Source: Himantopus leucocephalus (lineage: Eukaryota > Chordata > Aves > Charadriiformes > Recurvirostridae). Taken from it: a stretch of 64,000 nt of DNA. The first letter of the stretch is position 1, and each line of letters begins with the position of its first letter. Positions 24,545 to 37,078 of the stretch are shown piece after piece. The notes under the pieces were generated by a model. The model saw only the letters and a program-made list of their open reading frames with translations, did no database searches and was not told the origin of the DNA. Both the position numbers and the translations under genes were made by a program. The DNA lies in contig RSEF01000003.1 in the NCBI GenBank assembly GCA_003993805.1, positions 65,997,818 through 66,061,817 on the forward strand, read 5' to 3'.

Positions 24545-27500
24545 GGGGACTCTGGCCTCATTCGCACACTGAGCTGCTCTCCCGCAGCCTGGAGAGAACA
24601 CAGAAGCTGTTATAGGTATAGTCACAGCCGATCGACACTGCCTGTCCTTCAAAACCATGTAAAGCAATATCAGCGCACATGAGGAAGGGTATTTGTGGCA
24701 AATAATTTTCTCAATTGCTCTTGAAATATGTGGTCCCTGAATCAAAAGCCATGCAATGAACCTGCTATATATACTTCTTGATACACCTACAGAGCTTTTT
24801 CCATGCACTTGTACCGGGCGGAAAACCTGATATCCTGATTTTACTATTTTGATGTGTGCCAGAAGTCCCCTAATTTCTCCTAAAGCATTGGGGCATTATG
24901 TAAGAAGCTTGGATATGATCCAGGCTGTAGATAACAGCATAACAAGCGTGATAGAAAACCCAACAAATTGGTGAACAATGGATCTGATTCACTATTGATT
25001 TATTAATTTTCAGCTTGCCTAAGTACAGTGATTGTCCCCTAGCCTTTGCAAGCGTAAATTAACAAGTAAAATGTCAGCTTATCATATTCAAAATCCTTTA
25101 AGCCATAGGAATGAAAAAACCTTATTTTCAAAATCACTTATGTTGAGCTCTCACAGATTTTTAAGAGAATAAAGAACAGATAAATTTGCCAACATTTTCA
25201 AAAGTTCCTAGTCCACGAGTTACCTCTGAAAATGGCATTAAGCTCACAAACAACTTAGATCTGTACAAAAATCCTCTGATCCTGAAATACAAGTTATAGT
25301 GAATAATTACCAGCAAGACTAAAGACAAAACAAAAAGACAAATTATCAGTAAGAAGATGACAATAAGGCAGAGAGTAATTCAGGAGGCACCACAGGTGGA
25401 AAGGCAACCAACTGTTTAACACCAGCTCTTGGGAAAATCTATGTTGAACTTTGCATCTGGAAGCTTATGTGTTTGGCAACGTGATGCCACCTGGAAGTCA
25501 GAGTAGCAAGATACAGTTCCAGCCTAAATAATTATAAACATCCATAAGTTATCAAAACAAGCATCCCAAATTAACAAGGAGGAAATAAAAATGTAATTAA
25601 CTTTAAAGCAGGAATAAATAAAAAATAAAATGCTCTCAAGTCTCTTCAGCTAACAAAATGCAGACTGTTTCATCACCCGTTCCCTCACTTCAGCCCCTGC
25701 CTTTTCAAGGTAAGGGCCTAAGTTCCCAAGCAGTCAAAGGGAATTGGGCAATTTAGTGCTTTTAAAGTTGCACAGCTTCATTTTACACTTGCCTGACTGA
25801 TGCAATGGCCAACTGCTGGGCTGTAACGGATTAATGAAGAAAAATCCCCTACTGTGGAGACCTCTAGAAAGGACTTTGCCTTGTTAGTCACCAGATGTAT
25901 GAGACTGGGATGGCCCTGTTTCTCCCAAACTCTCTTTAGGTGCAGAGGAAGGAGTCTGTTAAACTCGTAGGATGCTAGAACTGCTGTTGTCACTTACTTT
26001 AAGCTGTGGCAGAGCACAATGGGGTAAGAAGCTCTGCAACCTGCTTGAGCAAGTCATGATGAGGACTTGAAAGATTAAGATGAGCAACAAAACCTTCGTA
26101 CTGACCGTGGGCCACCGCTCAGTGCAATGCACAGATTGTCGCACAGCCTCCCTCATGGGAGGAAGCAGGCCGACCCCAGAGTACAGCCTGTTCATGATTA
26201 ACTTCTTTTAAGACCATCTATTTAATGCTAGAGAAGAGCTCCAAGGTTACTTGCAACAATTGTCCCTTAGATTTGAAATCCCTCCCTGGAAATGGCCTTT
26301 TGAACAAATTGGTACTGTGTTAGTGCCCAAACAGGAATATTGCTTTTCTTGAGCAGCCGGTATGCATGTTATATAAAATGCAGTAAAACAGGGTACAAGA
26401 CTGATTAATCTAGAGAAATTCTGTATTTTTGCTTTCGTTACTACAGTCTTACCTATAAAATTTTCTGTACTGTTCCTTTCCCATTAGCCTCATTAAATAA
26501 TCAATGAGCTTCAGATACTAATGCAATATACAGACTATGCAGATATATGCACACATGATAGGATGTATGCAAGTTCAGTATAATCCTATCCTCTGAATAT
26601 GAAAAAATAGAGTGGCAGCAAACACAGCGATACAGAGAGACTTTTTTCTGTGTAAATAATGTCTTAAGTTCCAAATTCATCTTTTTTTTTTTTTTTAACT
26701 GTTCTCGTAACATAAGGTATCGCAAGTCCAGGAGAGACAGAGAGAGACTGGTAGAGGTCATTTTTTGATTAGAAATGGTTGAGTGGCACTGGTCTGTTTC
26801 AGGGCATGCTCAGTTCTGTCATTATCTCTGAACAATAGGTACAATTGATTTCTGTGGGAATAAAAAGCAGCAGTATAAAACTTCCTGAAGCCGTCAGAAA
26901 GGCTGAATGAAATGTCTGATAGCAAAAATGGAACCAAGCTTTTATTTTATAACTACAAGAAATGAATTCTAATAAGCTGCAGACCTAATTTCGCCTGGTT
27001 TTATTCTCCGTTGACAGAGACAAAGATTCCCCTGATTTTCATTACAATTTCAATTTTTTGTGTTTTCTCACCCCTGTGAGGCTGAGAAACCAGCCAGGTG
27101 TTGGAACAGAAGGGTTAAACCATGTCAGGTACGACACAGTGCATGACATACAGACTTCCTGAACTGGGATATAGGAGATCCCTTACAGATATGAAGGCTC
27201 AAGCTGTTTCCTTTACATAGCAGTGAAAAGCAGCATGACCTACTTCTCCCACTGGGAGGAATTGTCACGGAGGGTGCAGACGATATCACTGTCCCTTTGG
27301 TTGGGGCATCCCATTCCCTTGGTGGGGTCTGTGGGTATGAGGACATGGATGAACAGAAGGCGAAGCCTCAATGTGCCATGCTATAGCTGCCTCTGGCTGA
27401 GGAGCAGCAGTTAAAGAGGTGGAGGAGGAAAAAGGAGAGAGACATGACCACCAGGACCGCCATGATTTTATATAACGCTTTGGTCAAACATGTATGCCAA

Positions 27501-28829
27501 AATATGCCTGTTTTAACAAACTAGTGCTGTTAGCATGTTTCTATTTGAAGAGTTGTATGAACTTAAAATGTTATTTGTTTCTCAGCGTTGCTTTTTCTTT
27601 AACATAAAGCTTTCTTCTTTTTTGAAATATCATTATTTGGTGCTGTGCAATTCTGCTATGCAGTAGGTCTGGAAAGCTTTTCTATTTTCAAGTAAATCAG
27701 AAAAGAGAACAGTTATGAAGTAATCATTGTTTATTCTCAAATTACTGCTTGGTACAATAGACATCAGGTCCATTTAGTCAACATATAAGAAATTGGTGAG
27801 TTGAAGTCTCAAACTTTCAATTTTTCATGGGCAGAGAAAAAGGGCTCCGGTCTGCTGTATAATTGGTCGTGTCCGGCACATTTCCTTGGGCAGGGAGGTA
27901 AGTTGCAGCCTGTGCCAGCTGGGGCAGTGCCAGTGCCATGAACTAGCACAGCACGCTCCAGCAGCTCCTCTTTCTGCCTCAGCATAACCCAGCATATTCC
28001 CAAGAGGGCAGAGGAGGTGAGTAAGCAAAGTGGCAGAAGTACAGCAAGTGCGTGCCACCCAGGCATCCTGGAAAAGCGTCCTCTCCAACCCGCTTCTGAA
28101 ATCTGTTATTGAAGTATTCTCTACTGAAAGCCAGGAGGTCATGCTTGGGTCATACTTTTAGGGTGTTATGTAAAGGGATTCTCATCTTAACTTAGGAAAA
28201 GAAACCTATATGACTTAAACTGAAACTCTGCTTGGAGGAGAAATTCTTCCTCTGCTTTCTCTTCCTCTCCTCCTCCTTCAGTCTGGTGTCCTTTCATCTC
28301 TTACATGACTACATACAACTAAATCCAATCATAGACTGAATAAAAAAATATGTCGCTGCATGAGCAAGAAATAATGGGGACTAGAAAACAAGGTATTCAC
28401 AGCTCTAATATGATTCAAAATACTTTTAGCTGGTGAAGGCAAAAAAGTACCGAAAAGTCATAGGTATGCCCTACCAGGGTGCAGCAGGTTACCAATGCTC
28501 TGCATGACAAGAAATCTAAGGAGGAAGACTGAAAAAGAAATGAAGAAAATAAAAGAAGGTGGGAAAGAGAGAGAGGCAAAACTAGAGGACGATACTAACA
28601 GGATAAGAATTGTCATATGGAGCCAGATCAAAGATCTTTTAGTTTACTGAGAGATATCTGACTGTGGTCAATAGTGGATGCTAGAAGAGAACACAAAACC
28701 ACATACTGATATGTCTCCCAGACAATTTCCCATATAAAAAAAAATTCAGTGGAGATTTTTTTTTTTGAGCTACATGTTTTGCCTTTGTTGTCCCCTACTG
28801 ATTTTTGTTCCATGACTTTGTTCAATCAC

Positions 28830-29560
28830 TTTTTAAACCCACTTAGACCCTTATATTCAAAACACCCTTCTGCAGGGGGTTGAATAGCTTAAGCACAAGG
28901 ACCGATTTCTTTTCAGTTTTTTTGGAATCCATCACATCTTTGTTTGTTTCACATTTGCATCTTTGCACTACTTGTATGGGAAGAGACTGCGAGTAACAGT
29001 GAACCTTTTAGCCTTATTTACCTTCCTCACTAAAGGTTGTAGGGACCTGCATCATATTTCTCCTCAGTCACCCCATTTCCAGCCTGAAGACTCCTACCAT
29101 AGCTAGTCACTCCTTGAGCAGAGCCACTTCAGACTCCGGCTGCCCCTCTCTGTATCTCACCCCCTTCCACCGTGCCTGGTTTGAGATGGGGGACCAGAAC
29201 TGCTCTCGGAAATCAAAATCTATCTGTACCATGGAATTACACTGGAGCAGTAATGATGTTTTCTGGTTTGTTCTCTACCTCTCCCTAAATAATCTCGAAT
29301 ATTTTATTTCCATTGTTTTGCCTACCACTGACATTTGAGCCAATGTATTTATACAACTGTTCAGCGTCATGTCAGTACTTCATTCCTGAATGGTAGCAGT
29401 CAGCTCAGAGCCCCTTGTTTTCTATTTGAAGTTAAGACCTTTCTGTGTATTATTTCCATCCACAGGTTTTTAGGGAACCTACAACAGAATCTGATCAGAA
29501 ATGGAACTTTTACTGTAATAACTTTTCTGTATAGGTCTCTTTGTACTGGACTTATTCTAG
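28830..29560 (-). mobile_element. Antisense ancient CR1 LINE remnant
   Basis: The plus strand shows ctcctcagtcaccccatttc, agcctgaagactcc, gagatgggggaccagaactg, gtaccatgga and tggtttgttctctac in the order found in the complement of old CR1 3' ends. Divergence is high and both ends are approximate. Confidence 0.6.
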
Positions 29561-31552
29561 GGTAGATATAATGATTGTATCCATTATATCATGACCTGCT
29601 GGTCATTTAAAATGCCTACAGAGACCTAGCAGCAAATTTCCTAATGGAAATACAGCTTTTATTAGCAAAAGAGTGCCTTAACTTGTGCGGATTATGCCCA
29701 TTCTCCCCCAAAAAGTAAATGGTATGAGTAGAAACATTTTTGTGCCCATGTCAACCTTTATAACTATGTCAGCACTGGAGTTTTAGCCAGAATAGAGATT
29801 TTGAGAAAAAAGTCAACAATCCCAAATGACACTGAGAGATGGGCAAAATTTTCTACCAGAAGATTGGTCTCTACTATCAGACATATGGCCTAACAATATT
29901 GGTGAAGATAATCTGATAACCTGGTTTTCATTTGGACACTACTACAAGACAATAAGGATCTGTATCTTTCCAAAAGCACAATAAAACTCATTGTGGGTGG
30001 TTTGAGATGTCATCATATCCCGTTTTTGTTTTACTACAGAAAGCCCATCCAGCCAACAGCGGGAGAGCAGAAAGGATGCTGTCATTTCTTGTCCAGTGCT
30101 TAAAGGTGGGGACTGCTGCGCTTGTCCTTCTGGAGAATACTGTAGGGACAAAATGTTATGTTATTGTGACGGCCTCATCTCTGTTATTCTGTCTGTTCAC
30201 TGAGACAAGGAGCCTAGGCGTTCTTCAAGCAGAACCTATCCACCACTTTCATAGGAAAAGAACAATATGCTGGGCTTATCTCTCAGCTCCAACTGCAGAA
30301 ATATTTTGCATTTTCATTCCTCATGTTTCAACCGATTATTCTGTTTAGTTTGTATGACTGCAGTCGATATTTATGATGGGTTTCAAAGGCCTAACTTAAA
30401 TCATTAAGTGTTATGAATATAAAAAGTAGCTTTTCATCATCCCAGTGTTTTTCTTCTTCAGCATAAATGTTCCATTTCCTATTTCCTGATTGTCCTTAAC
30501 TCATCAAATCTATATATATCCAGCTCATGCAGTCCCTGGGCTCAAAGCTGGAGGACATGCAGGTAGGGGCAGTACCTTTCTACATCCCAGGAAATGCTCT
30601 TTCAGGTGTGTTGGCTCCTGCTTGTCGTGCCAGAAGAGGTGGAGAGGGCTGTGGGGTAGGGGCAGCTGGAAAGGGGAAGCACTTTTGGGGGCTGCGACAG
30701 AGCCCAGGACCTCACCCGGACCTGCCAGCTGCTTCAGGAGGAGGGAGGAGGACTCCGACCCAAGCACTGCTTCCCCCGAGCCTGTTCCTGTTGGGTGTTC
30801 ACGCAGACACACAGACACAGGTGGGGCCAGGACACTCCCACGCACGGCCATCTGATGGAAATAGTCCCTCCTCGGAGGGCAGAGGAAGGGAAAGGAAAGC
30901 AAGCCTTTTATTCTGCTTGTCTTTGTCTCCGTTTGGGAAAGACTTCAAGCGCGAAGTCTTAAGAACCCTCTGGGGCTCTCCAGAGCAAAGATAAATTCAC
31001 CTCATGATAAAACAAACGGGTGAAACAGACGACCACCTCCGGGGTTTGCCCACGACGCGAGCAAACGGCCAACGGCCCGCCAGTCACTGTATTCACGCGA
31101 ATAAATAACACCAGGGGATTACCACAGGGTAATCCAGCAGGGCACAACGGCCTTGCCTTTGTCTCGTACCCTTCCCGGCCGCCGCGGGCTGCTGTCACCG
31201 CGTCGCCGGGAGGACCCGCCGCGCTGCCGGCGCGGCTGGAGGCGGCGAACAAAGGCAAACCCCGCCACCGGCCCGCCGCCCGTGCACCGGGAGGCGCCCG
31301 GCATCCCCGCCCGGGCAGCGCAGGCTCCCCCGAAGGGGACACTAAATAATTGATCAGAATCGATTTGCCCGCATGCACCGGGGAGGGCAACCGGGCGCGC
31401 GCCTCGCATGCAGCCCGCTGCTTCCCCCGTTTGCGCTGTAATCCCGTTCCACCATGTGCAGATAGATGAGGGGACGCAACTCAGCCTTCAGGCCTGGGCG
31501 GGGTTCTTGCCGTTTCATCTTTTCTTTTCTCTTNCGGCGCGACGCGGCTGCT

Positions 31553-31577
31553 CCCCCCCCCCCCCCCCCCCCCCCCT
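31553..31577. repeat. Poly-C run of 25
   Basis: An uninterrupted C homopolymer in the CpG-rich region. Its length is likely unreliable, and it is next to the N positions. Confidence 0.95.
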
Positions 31578-31776
31578 CCCTTTCCGTCTCCCAGGCCCGG
31601 TGAGGTCAGCTCATGAATATTGCTTCATTTTCCTGAGAGGCTCTGGCAGCGCCGGGTACCTCGTGTGCGGGTGCCCGTCCCTCCGTGCATGCATTTCGCC
31701 AGCCCGGCAGCAGACAAAGTGGTGGTGAGTAATGCGGCTGCTTTAGATCCAAGCCCCTTTTTTTTTTTTTTTTTTT

Positions 31777-31798
31777 NNNNNNNNNNNNNNNNNNNNNN
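31777..31798. other. Assembly gap (22 N)
   Basis: A run of 22 N directly follows an 18-T tract, and a single N stands at 31,534. Both lie in the distal CpG region, so the true sequence of that promoter area is incomplete. Confidence 0.99.
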
Positions 31799-31877
31799 TT
31801 AATTATTATTATTTTATTTTTTATTTTCCCTAAAAAGGGAACGTTACTCGGAATTCAGATACAACAAACCCGCCAGG

Positions 31878-31886
31878 TATAAAGGG
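31878..31886 (+). promoter_or_regulatory. TATA box in the distal CpG region
   Basis: The sequence gtataaaggggg sits in GC-rich flanks, which is the textbook TATA context on the plus strand. Initiation would be expected near 31,905-31,915. No linked coding start is visible, so the transcript would be a leader exon or a non-coding RNA. Confidence 0.4.
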
Positions 31887-34067
31887 GGACCAGCGAAAAT
31901 CCTCCTCCCGCGCCTTTAAAACCCGGACAAAAGGCAGAAGCGCTCCCAAACCTTAAGTGGCGGTTGGGAATCGGGATGACGGAGAGGGAGAGGGGGGCGC
32001 CCGGCGAGGGGAAGGGGGCGGCCGGGGCCGGGGGAAGCCCTGCCTGAAGCCCCGGGCAGGGGAGATCCCCACGCCGGCGGGTGGAGCCACCGGACTTCTC
32101 CCTTTTGTTGCTGCCGTTTATTTACGCTTTTTTTTTTCCGCCTGGACAGCTGTTCCCGATAGGAAAACCTGCGGAGACGCCAGGTCCTGGCGCCACGTGG
32201 GTCTGCCCCTGGGGAGGAGGCTGTGTGGCAGAGTTTTGTGAGGACGGAGATTTCAGACTTGGGCTCGAACGGGCCTTTCGTTGTGCCAGTTAAAAGGAAA
32301 AAAAAATAATTAGCCAACTGAACCGTAGGCGGTAGCCGGTCCTGGAATTGGGGGCATGTACGGTGCGGGTTGTGCTCCCGGCAGATCGCGGCTGAGACTA
32401 ATGACTTTGCTGCAGTGAAACTTCCCGAAAAGATCCAGGTATAGCGTAGGGTTCCCGATTATTATTTTTAATTTAATTTTGTAATTTTAATTTTACAGTA
32501 GGTAAAAGGCAGAGTAATGAGTAAGATAAAGGATTTAAGCTGAGACCTGGCTTTTTGCATGCTTCTTTAGGTTTGGATTTCAAGAGTGGCATTTTGTACT
32601 TCTGAACAACAGCAGTTTGGGAATTCTGTTTGGGATGGTTAATAGAGATGCAAAGCAAATCTTTTATGAAGTGTTGTGATACAAGTGTAAGGTGTACACT
32701 TCCATGCTCCCTTTTTTACTAATTAATGCCTGGGAAGATTTTGCCAAATTGTGTTCTTTTGAGCATTAACTTCAAGTATATTGGTTAAAATCAGGGTGAT
32801 AATGACAGTGCATTTGAGAGGAAACCCTGTGCCCCTGCCAGTGAGCACAGAGCAAACACAGTCTCATTGTCTGGTATGTTCCAGGGAGTAAACCAATTGC
32901 CAGGGTACGGTATAATGTCTACATTGATTTTGCCCAGTCGAGTTTCTTTCTTCATTCCCTCCTCTAGGAGGGAATGGTTAAGCTGTGTTCTAGGAGGTGA
33001 ATCGTTAGGCCGTGGTAGGAATGCTGTCATTTCTACTTTTGCCCACGTTTTCCCTTTAAGGACAGTTGAATAAAGGCTATGTGAAAACTTTTGGTGGATC
33101 ATAGCCATTATTTTCAGAATATATTAAGGAACGTCTTTGCAGCATGATATGGCTTTTAACAGCCCTTTCAAATAATCTGTTGTGACCATGAAAACTATGG
33201 TTTTGTCACTATGGGGGGAAATTGACTTCTGAGCACCCTTTGGTGAGTACCACATAACATCTTTTACTGGGTGAGGGTGTATTTCTTCCTTCCTCTGTTT
33301 TGCAAATCTGCTGGTGTGATTACGTCTCAATCCTATGCAAGCGTAATCAGTAACAAACCCGAATGGGTCTTAAATCTTCACAATGCCTCTGGAAAACAAA
33401 CTGGGACAAATCTGGGTTTAGAAGCTGATTGAAGGGCCCCTTTCCCCTTACGGCCGTCGATTCCTGAGTTTCAGAGGCCCAACATTGTCCTGGAAGAGGC
33501 CCCGTCAAAGCTGAAGGGAAATCTGTTGTTGGGTCCACGTGCGCAGCCCTTTGTACGGCGGCATTTCCCCACTTGGCTGTGACCGACTCCTGGGAGAGGC
33601 CTTGGGGGAGGCAGACAGGTGCAGCAGCACCGAGACTGGTGCTCGGCTTGGTTAGCGAGGACGAGCGAGAGGGAAGGTTGCATGCGGATGGAAATTTAAC
33701 TCGGAGGTGACAGCCCGGAGGGGGAAAGGTTTGACATCGCGGGTGGGGGCACAGGACAAACGCCCCTAGCTGCAAGCGGAGCGGGAACTGCCCTCGGCCT
33801 CAGCCGGGCAGTGCGGGCTCCCTCCCGAAAGCCGTTCATTCCGGAGTTGACTCTGGGCTTCAGCCTCGGCCGGCTTCTTGCCGGCGGGGCGCGGGGCAGG
33901 GCTCGGGAGCAGACGGGGCACGCTGGCCGCCGGCGTTACCGGAACGCCCGTCTCCCCGCCGCCCCCGGGGGCTGTCCTCCCGGTCCCCACCCCGACCGTC
34001 TTCTCCGCTTCTCCTCCCCCAGCTCTCAGGGCGGCGGCGGCGGCGGAGGCGGAGGACGCCGCCGGTG

Positions 34068-34088
34068 ATGGACGTCTCCCCGAGATAG
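34068..34088 (+). promoter_or_regulatory. Short upstream ORF in the MTCL3 leader
   Basis: ATG GAC GTC TCC CCG AGA TAG encodes six residues and a stop in a different frame from MTCL3. The stop ends 8 bases before the main ATG. The uORF start has G at -3 (gccggtgATGg), a good context, so it could lower or regulate translation of the main frame. Confidence 0.5.
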
Positions 34089-34096
34089 CCGCCGCC

Positions 34097-34255
34097 ATGA
34101 GCCAGCCGCCTGCAGGGGGCGCCGCCGCCGAGCCTCGCCTCCATCCCGAGGGCAGCAGCGGCAGGAAGCAGCAGCGAGCCTCCTCGCCGGCCAGGGCCCG
34201 CGACAACCCCCCGCGCCCGCCGCCCGCCGCCGCCGCCGCCGCCTCCCGCGTCCCG

Positions 34256-34289
<34 letters not shown>

Positions 34290-35047
34290 AGGCCGCCTCG
34301 GGGCGGCCGCCGCCGGGTCAGGGCCCCAGAGCCGCCCGCGGCCGCGCCGCAGACAAGCCGCCGCGCGGCGCCGGGCCGCCGGGAGCTGTCCAGCCCGGCG
34401 CCGGTGCTGAACCTCCGCCCGCCGCCGGCGGCAGAGCCGCCGCCGAGGAGCCGCCGCCGCCGCGCGCCGCCGAGCCCGCCGCGCCGCGGGCCGCCGAGGA
34501 GGCGCCCCCTGCAGGAGGCGGCGGGGGGGAGCGGGAGGGGGCGGTGGCGCCGCAGCCGCCGCCGCCGCCCAAGCAGTGGCGGGGGAAAGCGGGGCGGTCT
34601 CCGCTGAAGGGCGCGGGGGAGGCGGCCCCGGCGCCTCCATCTTCCTCGGGCGCGGGGAAGGGCCGCGGGGCGGCGGGCGGCGGCGGGGGGTACTGGAAGG
34701 AGGGATGCCTGCAAAGTGAGCTCATCCAGTTCCACCTCAGGAAGGGGCTGGCGGCGGCCGCCCAGATGCAAACCAAGGGCAGCAACCACAGCAGCAGCGG
34801 CAGCGCTTCCTCCGCCTCCTCCTCCTCCTCCTCCTCCGCCTCCGCGGCCGCCGCCCCGGCCGAGCCTCCCCCGGCCGCCTCCGCCTCCTCGCCCTCTGCC
34901 ATGGCGGCGGCCGGGGCGGAGGGGCTGCGGCAGGGCGAGGCGGACGGCGGCAGGAGCGGCGCTCCCGAGGGCGCCCTGAGCCCGCAACTGCAGGAGGAGA
35001 TGCAGGAAGAGATGGAGAAGCTGCGGGAGGAGAACGAGAGCCTCAAG
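34097..35047 (+). CDS. MTCL3: MTCL3 (SOGA3) coding exon 1
   Basis: First coding exon of MTCL3, formerly SOGA3, in the MTCL/SOGA family; MTCL1 and MTCL2 crosslink microtubules. It encodes residues 1-317. The start is the ATG in gccgccatgagc, a strong Kozak context, and gives MSQPPAGGA like the human MSQPP start. LHPEGSSG and QQRASSPAR follow. The middle is low-complexity: an 11-alanine tract at 54-64, then Pro/Gly/Ala-rich sequence. A conserved block YWKEGCLQSELIQFHL starts at residue 199, a Ser/Ala-rich stretch lies at about 230-270, and the coiled coil opens with EEMQEEMEKLREENESLK (about 300-317). The donor is AAG then gtgagg, phase 0. The reading frame is open upstream to 33,878, so an N-terminal extension cannot be excluded from sequence alone. 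The exon lies in a CpG island, so the long antisense open frames over it are composition effects. Confidence 0.95.
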
Positions 35048-35845
<798 letters not shown>

Positions 35846-36031
35846 TGACTCAAATACAAATTAGGATCTAGTGGTTTTGGATCTTTTATGATGAACACAA
35901 AACATGCCCTACCACCGCAAAATTAAACCAACCTCACTGAATCATCCCATTGACTTTGAGGGGATTACTATACTCTATTTAGTAAAGATTTCAGAGGACT
36001 GGTAGGTTGAATACTTGCAGAGTCACAACAC

Positions 36032-36095
36032 GAAATCCTGACTCCATTGGTGTCAGTGGAAAAACTGCTGTTACCTTCAGTGAAGGCAGGATTTC
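36032..36095. repeat. Ancient amniote repeat remnant with inverted arms
   Basis: The arms gaaatcctg (36,032-36,040) and caggatttc (36,087-36,095) are exact reverse complements around a ttggtgtcagtgg / ccttcagtg interior. This hairpin-like pattern is recurrent in reptile and bird genomes as an old dispersed repeat. Weak relatives occur near 1021 and 47,760. Confidence 0.45.
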
Positions 36096-37065
36096 CCACA
36101 TCCACCTGAAACCATAGACACATCAAATTACAATGTGTAATCAACCGTATTTAATCCATAACATCTGAATGAACCACAGCCCATTGCTGAGGAAAACAAG
36201 TCCTTGTTTAAAGATTGTTGTTGATAAAATATCCATCATCTCCATCCTAGATCCGTCCAATTACAGAAAAATACACCCTTTCTTGCTCTAGTTAGAAGTT
36301 GTTTATTTTCTGCTTCCATCCACTAGACTTTGTTAAGATTTCTGCTTAATCAGGACCCCTAATCTTTTTTTCAGTTGACAGGTCTCCCTCCATTTCTCAT
36401 GGAAGTACAGGCCTCTGTGTAGCAACATTTGTCCTCTGTATAGGACTAATCACCTATGGCTTGTTGGATTCAGTGGACTGCAGCTGAAAATGCTAATTTA
36501 ACCCATGATCAGGAACAAGGTCATTCTTAAACTTCTTTCTGATAAGCATAATGGATTGAGAGTCTGTTATTCCCAAGCCTGCTTTGCAGACTTGGATCAT
36601 CTTTTCTGGAAAGCTGGAAGCTTGACATCGTTGTTATTGAAACCCAGAAACCCAAGACACCTTCCAGTAATTTTCTCACTAATGCCAATTTAAAATGCCA
36701 ATATCTTTCTCTATATTTCTGTTTGATATTCCTTGCCTGTGCATATTCAAAACCCAAGTTTGCTTTTGTGGCCATGACAGTTCTGTAAGTACAGCTGTTC
36801 ACATGGCCCTTGACAAAATACTGTCTTCCTGGTCAGAAGCAAAATGACCCGTTTGTCATGGGTCGGATGGAATTGCTGGTCGAAGCAAGGGACATTTTCC
36901 ACACTCAGAATGATGCTTAGGTGAATAGTTGAGACACGCACCTCTGCAGGCAGAATTTGAATGTGAGCCTTTGTGTCCCAAGTGAATATTGTGATTCCAG
37001 CTTATAGAGTTGATTTCTTTGTTGGCTCAACGCGTTACTTTGTATTAGCAAGTAACGCATGCGCA

Positions 37066-37078
37066 GGGCCCCGGAGAG
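37066..37078. promoter_or_regulatory. NRF1-like site in a small GC island, MTCL3 intron 2
   Basis: The sequence gcatgcgcag matches the NRF1 core GCGCATGCGC with one or two mismatches. It sits in a roughly 90-base CpG-containing patch inside an otherwise AT-rich intron, suggesting an internal promoter or enhancer. Confidence 0.35.

Larger units (their letters stand above)
10957..30949. other. Spacer between LEG1 and MTCL3
   Basis: About 20 kb with no supported gene. It contains simple repeats at 12,512, 13,132 and 15,269, a G-quadruplex motif at 16,313, a MIR-like SINE at 18,270, an antisense CR1 at 28,830, the RFX/CRE cluster at 24,515, and AT-rich blocks of conserved-element appearance near 12,120-12,340 and 15,890-16,110. 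Many short open frames occur, but none resembles a known protein or shows linked splice sites. Confidence 0.7.
30950..32420 (+). promoter_or_regulatory. Second CpG-rich region upstream of MTCL3
   Basis: A CpG-rich block separated from the exon 1 island by about 1 kb of AT-rich DNA. It contains a poly-C run, an assembly gap, a TATA box at 31,879 and a consensus splice donor gtgagt at 31,725-31,730. It is a plausible site for a distal promoter and non-coding first exon of MTCL3, or for a separate non-coding RNA. Confidence 0.5.

Noticed and set aside
24206..24808. A 200-codon open frame on the minus strand.
   Set aside because: Mixed composition without a recognisable domain, signal or linked splice sites. 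It overlaps the GC-richer regulatory-looking patch.
30490..31409. Several overlapping frames of 100-155 codons on both strands.
   Set aside because: They reflect the rising GC content of the distal CpG region. None carries a recognisable domain or an MTCL3-like sequence.
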